64,000 nt of DNA from Thermotoga sp. Ku-13t. GTDB lineage: Bacteria; Thermotogota; Thermotogae; Thermotogales; DSM-5069. This document shows positions 59,808 to 64,000 of the stretch, piece after piece (the first letter of the stretch is position 1; each line of letters starts with the position of its first letter). Below the pieces are notes generated by a model. That model had not been told where the DNA came from, searched no databases, and saw nothing but the letters and a program-made list of their open reading frames with translations. Location: contig NZ_LNFY01000009.1 of NCBI RefSeq assembly GCF_011057685.1, positions 1 to 64,000 on the forward strand, given 5' to 3'. The position numbers were made by a program, and so were the translations under genes.

Positions 59808-61938
59808 GTGAAGTTGGAAAATCCGTGGGGAGGTATGGTTGTGGACGGATTCGAACTGTCTTTGACGATAGTCAGGAACGCCTTCGATCTTCTTTGCAGG
59901 ATCGCCAAAGAAGAGCTCGAATTTCCAGATTTGAAACCAACCGGGATCTACGTCCTGGAAAGCACCGCCCAGCTTGTGGAACTCGATGGAAAGCTTTTCC
60001 CCTTGATGTTTCCCAACGAAGACAACCTCTACATCTACAAAAACGAAAAGTACGTCACCCCCTACGTGATAGTGCCTATGACGCCCGAAGGAAGGCCGAA
60101 AGAGCTGGACCTCGATGTGTTGAAGATCGTTCCGGCCTACTAGCTCGCGGTCGCTGATGAGCTCAGAAAGTACGCCAAGCAAAAGAAGGAGGGCAGAAAG
60201 GCTCAAACCCCACTGGCCTATCTGAACCACCTTTTCCGCTGTCAGCGACTGCACACAGTTACGTTTTCAAAAAATGGCTCCGAGGAACGATCCGATGAGG
60301 ACGAAGAAGAGAAGACTGGTTTCATGTTCAAAGTTTTCGAGCCATACGAACCCCTGAACGAACTGGAGGCCAACTTCCTCAGAAAGAAGGTCATCTACCC
60401 ACACGAGGAAGTGGCCGAGACCATAAGGTTGCCGCACGAGAGTCATCGTGGCAGGGTGGATCTGTTCGAAACGCCCGAGTCTGAAAAGATCGGCATTCTG
60501 CTGTGCATGTGCGAAGGCGCGACTTACGATCCGCACGGGCTAACCATAAAGAGAGGTTCAGCTTTCAGCCTCTCCACGTTCCAGATACCCTTTTTGAGAC
60601 ACAGCGACGGTGCCAGGATCCTCATGGGTTCGAAGAATCTAAAACAGTACATCCCCCCTTCAGAACTTGGAGGAGCCCATGCTGAAGACTCCGCACAGTT
60701 TGAAGATGGGCATCAACGCACTGGTCGTGTACATGCTATACAATGGGCTCAACTTCGAAGACGGGATAGTCGTAAGCAAGAGCTTCGCAAAGAAGATGTT
60801 CGCGATAGTCAAAGAACCCTACGAAATAAACGTCAGGGGCGTTCTGCCCGAAGATATATCGGTACAGGGCGATCAGATCTTCTTCACCTGGAAGGCGAGC
60901 AAGGCGGAGACTGGCAGTTTGGAAGAGATAGAGTCCGTTCTGACGATCAAAAAATCTGAAGGTGAAAGGATCGTCAAATCCGACGTGCTCGTGGTCCTCG
61001 AGACGAGAGTCAAAGTGAAGGACGTTGGAGAGTTCACGCTCAGAAAGAGAGAGTACAGATACGAAGGTTACTACGAAGCCAGGATCCTCTCCATAAAACC
61101 TTCGAGGGACGTCCTGTTCCCGCAGAAGTTCGAATCGATAACCGAGTTCAAAGAGAAGATGCTCAACTCAAGCGAATCCGAGAGGGAATCTTACTTTTCG
61201 AGTATCTCAAACACTTCGAAACTGAGTTCAACGTGGTGTTCGAACTCGAGGTCGAAAAACCGCTGAAGGTCGGAGACAAGATCAGCGGAAGGCATGGCAA
61301 CAAGGGTGTGATCAGCAGGATCCTGCCAGATGAGAAGATGCCCAAGGTTCTCATCGATGGAGAATGGACGACTGCGGACGTTCTGCTCAGTCCTCTGAGC
61401 GTCGTTTCGAGGATGAACCTTGGCCAGTTGTTCGAAACCCAGATAAGTTTGTTGATCAAGAAAGGTCTGTACAGAGACTGCTTCGACGTCACCGAAACTG
61501 TAGACGAACCACAGCGCAGAGAGATCCTCGAAAAATTGAAATCGCTCGGTGCCGACGATCTGGGCAGGTTCCCGGTCAGATTCGACGATACAGAGATCCG
61601 TGCGGTTGCGGGTTACCAGTACATGGTCAGACTCGACCACTGCGTCGGGGACAAGATCCATGCGATAGGCTTGCACGCACCAACCAGTCCGATCACCTTC
61701 CAACCTTTCAAGGGAAGGAGCAGGAATGGCGGGCAGAGGTTGGGCGAGATGGAGTTCTGGACCCTTCTGGACCACAACGCGTTCAAGACGCTCGAACTTT
61801 TCAAAGAGTGCAACAGAGATTCAACTGAAGATCGGGTCACCGAGAAGCTGAACGAATTCTTGAGTCACATTCTGAGCAGAGTTTACGGTGTACGATACAG
61901 CGTGAATAACAGTCAGGTTGTTTTCGAAAAGGGAAAAA
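59808..61938 (+). pseudogene. Divergent RNA polymerase, beta-like half (one amber codon, two frame changes)
   Basis: The reading starts at GTG (another GTG at 59841 has the better site GGGGAGG). A TAG at 60141-60143 interrupts an otherwise continuous frame. Beyond it follow beta-subunit blocks: VDLFETPESEKIG (beta: PIETPEGPNIG), IPFLRHSDGARILMGS, a frame change at the C6 run 60653-60658, NFEDGIVVS, a second change near 61145-61175 that restores the first frame, GDKISGRHGNKGV with both active-site Lys equivalents (61278, 61302), VSRMNLGQLFET and NGGQRLGEMEFW. About 710 residues, far shorter than host beta. It runs into the beta-prime-like part without a stop or a new ribosome site. Confidence 0.8.
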
Positions 61939-63624
61939 TCCACCGTCAGGGACGGACTCACCGAAGAACAGAGGATGTTCGTCGAAGGACTGTTCCACGG
62001 GAGAAGAGCGAAAGAAAGAATGAAAAAGATCATCTTCAAGAAAGAAGGATACGTGAGGAGCGTCATGGTCGGAAGGAGACTATTCAACTCGGCGAGGTCC
62101 GTCATCGTTCCGTGTCCAGAACTCGAACCGGACAGGGTACTCCTGCCCGCGGAGTTCGGAATGGTCTTCTTCGGAAAGCCATACGCAACGGTGGAGCAAC
62201 TCAACGCGCTCGCGAAGTTCAAATTCGTCCTCGTGAACAGACAGCCGTCTCTGCACAAGCACAACATACAGGCCTTCAAATTCGAGTTCTGGGAAGAGTG
62301 GGCCATAGGTTTCCCCATACTCGCGTGCAAAGGTTACAATGCTGACTTCGATGGCGACACGGTCGCGGTGTACTATCCCACGATCCAGCACGAAAACGAG
62401 CTGACAAGAATGACCCTCAAAGAAAATCCGTTCATCTTCGGAAGTGCCGAGCTGGCACTCAGCATCGACCAGGACATAGTTTACGGTATGAGCCTCATGG
62501 GTTTCAAGAACAAAAAAGAAGCGCAGAAGCACTTCAAGGAGTTGCTACTCGCCGGTGAATGGGACAGGGCCATGGATGTTTACAGAAAGGCGCTCGAGCT
62601 CGCAACGAAGAACAACCTCACATTGAGCATCTTCGAAATAGAGCGAGATTCGGAAAGTTTCGCGAAGATAAAGCAGACGGAGTGCAGGGGCAGCAGAGAA
62701 CAGTACGAACAGCTCAACAGGAACATAGATTACGGCTCTTTAAGGTTGAAAGGCAACTTCATCGAAGGTGTCAATCTCGAAGATTACCTCAGATACATCT
62801 CCGAGAGGGCGAGAAAATCGCTCATGGACAAAAAGCTCCACGTCGCCGAGGCGGGGGACTTCACGAGGTTCTTGGTGGAGGCGGCGGGTCACGTGGTACT
62901 TGGAGAAGGAGAAGAGAACGTGCTGGAATACAGCGAAGAGTTTGTCAGCAAGCTCGCGCAGCGCAACCTCCTGAAGAACGCTCTGCTGTGGAGGTACGAC
63001 GTGGACCTTGGAAAGTATCTCACCGAGGAGGACCTGGAGGACATCAAGAACAGACCGAGAAGGGTGAGGATCTATTCTCCTGTGGGCGGGACCGTGACGA
63101 AGAGATCGTTCGGACTGGACCCGAGCACAGGTAAAGAGTTGAAGATCAAGTACATCGGCGTGGCCTGCGCACATTCCACTGGTGAGAGAGGAACGCAACT
63201 TTCGATGCAGACCTTCCACACGGGCGGTAGCGGTGAACCATTCAGGATGTCCAGGGTCAGGAGCTACATAGTGAAATCGGCCAAGGAATCGAGGGATTTC
63301 CTCGATTTCCTCGAAAGGTTGATGGAACCCAGTGAGGCTGACGAAGACGCAAGAACGATTATCGAGATGCTGAACCTCAAAAGCAAGAGTAAAGGCATCT
63401 TCGAGTACTTCTCGGTTCAGTTCTCCCTGCTCGAGGTGCTCTACGAGCCGTTGAGGAGTTTCAGAGAAGCCATCTCGCTCGACAGAGGGCCACTCACGTG
63501 CATGAGTTACGAACGGGGTCACGAAGTGGTGAAAAAGATCAAGTCGCAGCTCTCGAACTCAGGTTCGTTGAAATTTTTTGAAAAACACCCCAGAGCGTTC
63601 TTCTTCGACGCGTTCGTTCTCTGA
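61939..63624 (+). CDS. Divergent RNA polymerase, beta-prime-like half (continues the beta-like half)
   Basis: After a frame change at the A5 run 61934-61938 the frame stays open for about 560 residues. It holds SARSVIVPCPEL (beta-prime: SGRSVIVPGPEL), LVNRQPSLHKHNIQAF, the magnesium-binding NADFDGD (62338-62358) and the trigger-loop helix GERGTQLSMQTFHTGG (from 63181). Host beta-prime is two to three times longer, so clamp and insert domains are missing. No start codon with a proper ribosome site lies at the junction, so I read it as a single beta/beta-prime chain of about 1,270 residues, comparable in idea to phage SPbeta YonO. Promoter, sigma and target unknown. Confidence 0.85.
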   Translation, partial: STVRDGLTEEQRMFVEGLFHGRRAKERMKKIIFKKEGYVRSVMVGRRLFNSARSVIVPCPELEPDRVLLPAEFGMVFFGKPYATVEQLNALAKFKFVLVNRQPSLHKHNIQAFKFEFWEEWAIGFPILACKGYNADFDGDTVAVYYPTIQHENELTRMTLKENPFIFGSAELALSIDQDIVYGMSLMGFKNKKEAQKHFKELLLAGEWDRAMDVYRKALELATKNNLTLSIFEIERDSESFAKIKQTECRGSREQYEQLNRNIDYGSLRLKGNFIEGVNLEDYLRYISERARKSLMDKKLHVAEAGDFTRFLVEAAGHVVLGEGEENVLEYSEEFVSKLAQRNLLKNALLWRYDVDLGKYLTEEDLEDIKNRPRRVRIYSPVGGTVTKRSFGLDPSTGKELKIKYIGVACAHSTGERGTQLSMQTFHTGGSGEPFRMSRVRSYIVKSAKESRDFLDFLERLMEPSEADEDARTIIEMLNLKSKSKGIFEYFSVQFSLLEVLYEPLRSFREAISLDRGPLTCMSYERGHEVVKKIKSQLSNSGSLKFFEKHPRAFFFDAFVL

Positions 63625-63639
63625 AAGGGGGTAGATTCG

Positions 63640-64000
63640 ATGGCGCAGAGGCAGAAACCTGTGGCAGGGACAGAAACAGAAACTTGTTCAGAAGCAGAAA
63701 CGGAGGGGTATAACACTCGCCCCAGAGCCACTAGAAGATCACTTCGCCGAAGTTTCCGAACCCAGCGAATACGATGAGGAAGATTCCAGGGCGAACCAGG
63801 CCGAGAAATCCGAAGTGTCTTTGCACACGATGGGTTTCAGATCGGGCCTCAGGAAGGTCGGATACATCTTGAAGACGCAGGCGGGCTTGCAGTTGTTCAC
63901 AACCGTCAGGAAAAAAGTGACCACGCGGCGGACCACGTGCTGGAGAAGATCTCAGAGCGCCTCAAATCCGTTCAGAGCAGCAGGGAACTCTTCGGCAAGA
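63640..64000 (+). pseudogene. Partial gene of unknown function with two frame changes
   Basis: ATG seven bases after AAAGGGGGT, 15 bp behind the polymerase-like gene, so likely co-transcribed. The first frame stops at 63775-63777, but codon use shows that coding passes to another frame by 63671 (QKQKLVQKQKRRGITLAPEP, then an acidic stretch SEPSEYDEEDSR) and back at the A6 run 63911-63916 (SDHAADHVLEKISERLKSV). Runs off the window. No domain recognised. Confidence 0.5.

Noticed and set aside
60141-60143. Amber codon read as pyrrolysine or selenocysteine-type recoding
   Set aside because: TAG recoding needs pyl genes not known in Thermotogae, and the site is not at a catalytic motif.
59808-63624. 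Host rpoB and rpoC
   Set aside because: Both halves are far shorter and far more diverged than Thermotogae beta and beta-prime; ribosomal protein neighbours are absent.
61918-63624. Separate beta-prime gene starting at a TTG
   Set aside because: No ribosome site precedes the TTG, and coding sense continues from the beta-like half up to the A5 run.

Overview
The window reads as chromosomal DNA of a thermophilic member of the Thermotogae, most likely Pseudothermotoga or a close relative. Evidence: a bifurcating HydABC hydrogenase next to a HydS sensor hydrogenase and Rex, NfnAB, a TM287/288-type drug exporter, TtuA, a PanB/DUF2520 pair, a pectin locus like that of Thermotoga maritima, many ABC sugar-type importers, tightly packed operons with ATGA overlaps, strong GGAGG ribosome sites and frequent GTG/TTG starts. 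Species assignment is inference. No rRNA, tRNA, CRISPR array or insertion sequence was found.

Layout. 1-443: start of a peptide/oligosaccharide binding protein whose signal peptide is out of frame. 723-4774: MarR regulator plus a heterodimeric ABC exporter, divergent from a small His/Trp-rich protein and a PadR regulator (4903-5480). 5457-16267: two divergent operons, one with a complete CUT1-type ABC importer, a C26 hydrolase and an M55 D-aminopeptidase, the other with a TIM-barrel isomerase-like protein, a transglutaminase-like protein, a dipeptide epimerase and an amidase; together they look like a catabolic island for (gamma-)glutamyl or D-amino-acid peptides. 16480-20373: second CUT1 importer without its own ATPase, with an amidohydrolase. 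20572-26456: HEAT protein, SbcC, SbcD, PanB and a DUF2520 reductase. 26485-34366: hydrogenase operon (thioredoxin-like ferredoxin, HydS, SpoIIE-type phosphatase, HydC, HydB, HydA, Rex) with Rex-like operators at its head. 34558-37175: TtuA, RodA and an unknown membrane protein. 37304-38779: an hsdS-like scrap, an unknown gene and a structured non-coding block. 38780-41448: NfnAB and a MoaB-like protein. 41458-53100: pectin locus with amidohydrolase, ABC importer, exopolygalacturonase, pectate lyase, TRAP transporter, KdgF, KduD and a KduI/IolB-type isomerase. 53223-57129: moaA, moaC, a MOSC protein and tupABC (tungsten cofactor set). 57145-59730: glycosyltransferase with helical repeats.

The standout is 59808-63624: a reduced, highly divergent RNA polymerase in which beta-like and beta-prime-like parts follow each other as one reading unit. 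It keeps the two active-site lysine motifs, NADFDGD and a trigger-loop motif, yet carries one in-frame amber codon and three frame changes. The next, partial gene also shows two frame changes. These lesions are concentrated in the last 4 kb, so decay and sequence error must both be weighed.

Functional links: carbohydrate uptake (three CUT1 importers, TRAP) feeds fermentation; HydABC and NfnAB balance NADH, NADPH and ferredoxin under Rex control; the tungsten genes could supply ferredoxin-dependent tungsten oxidoreductases.
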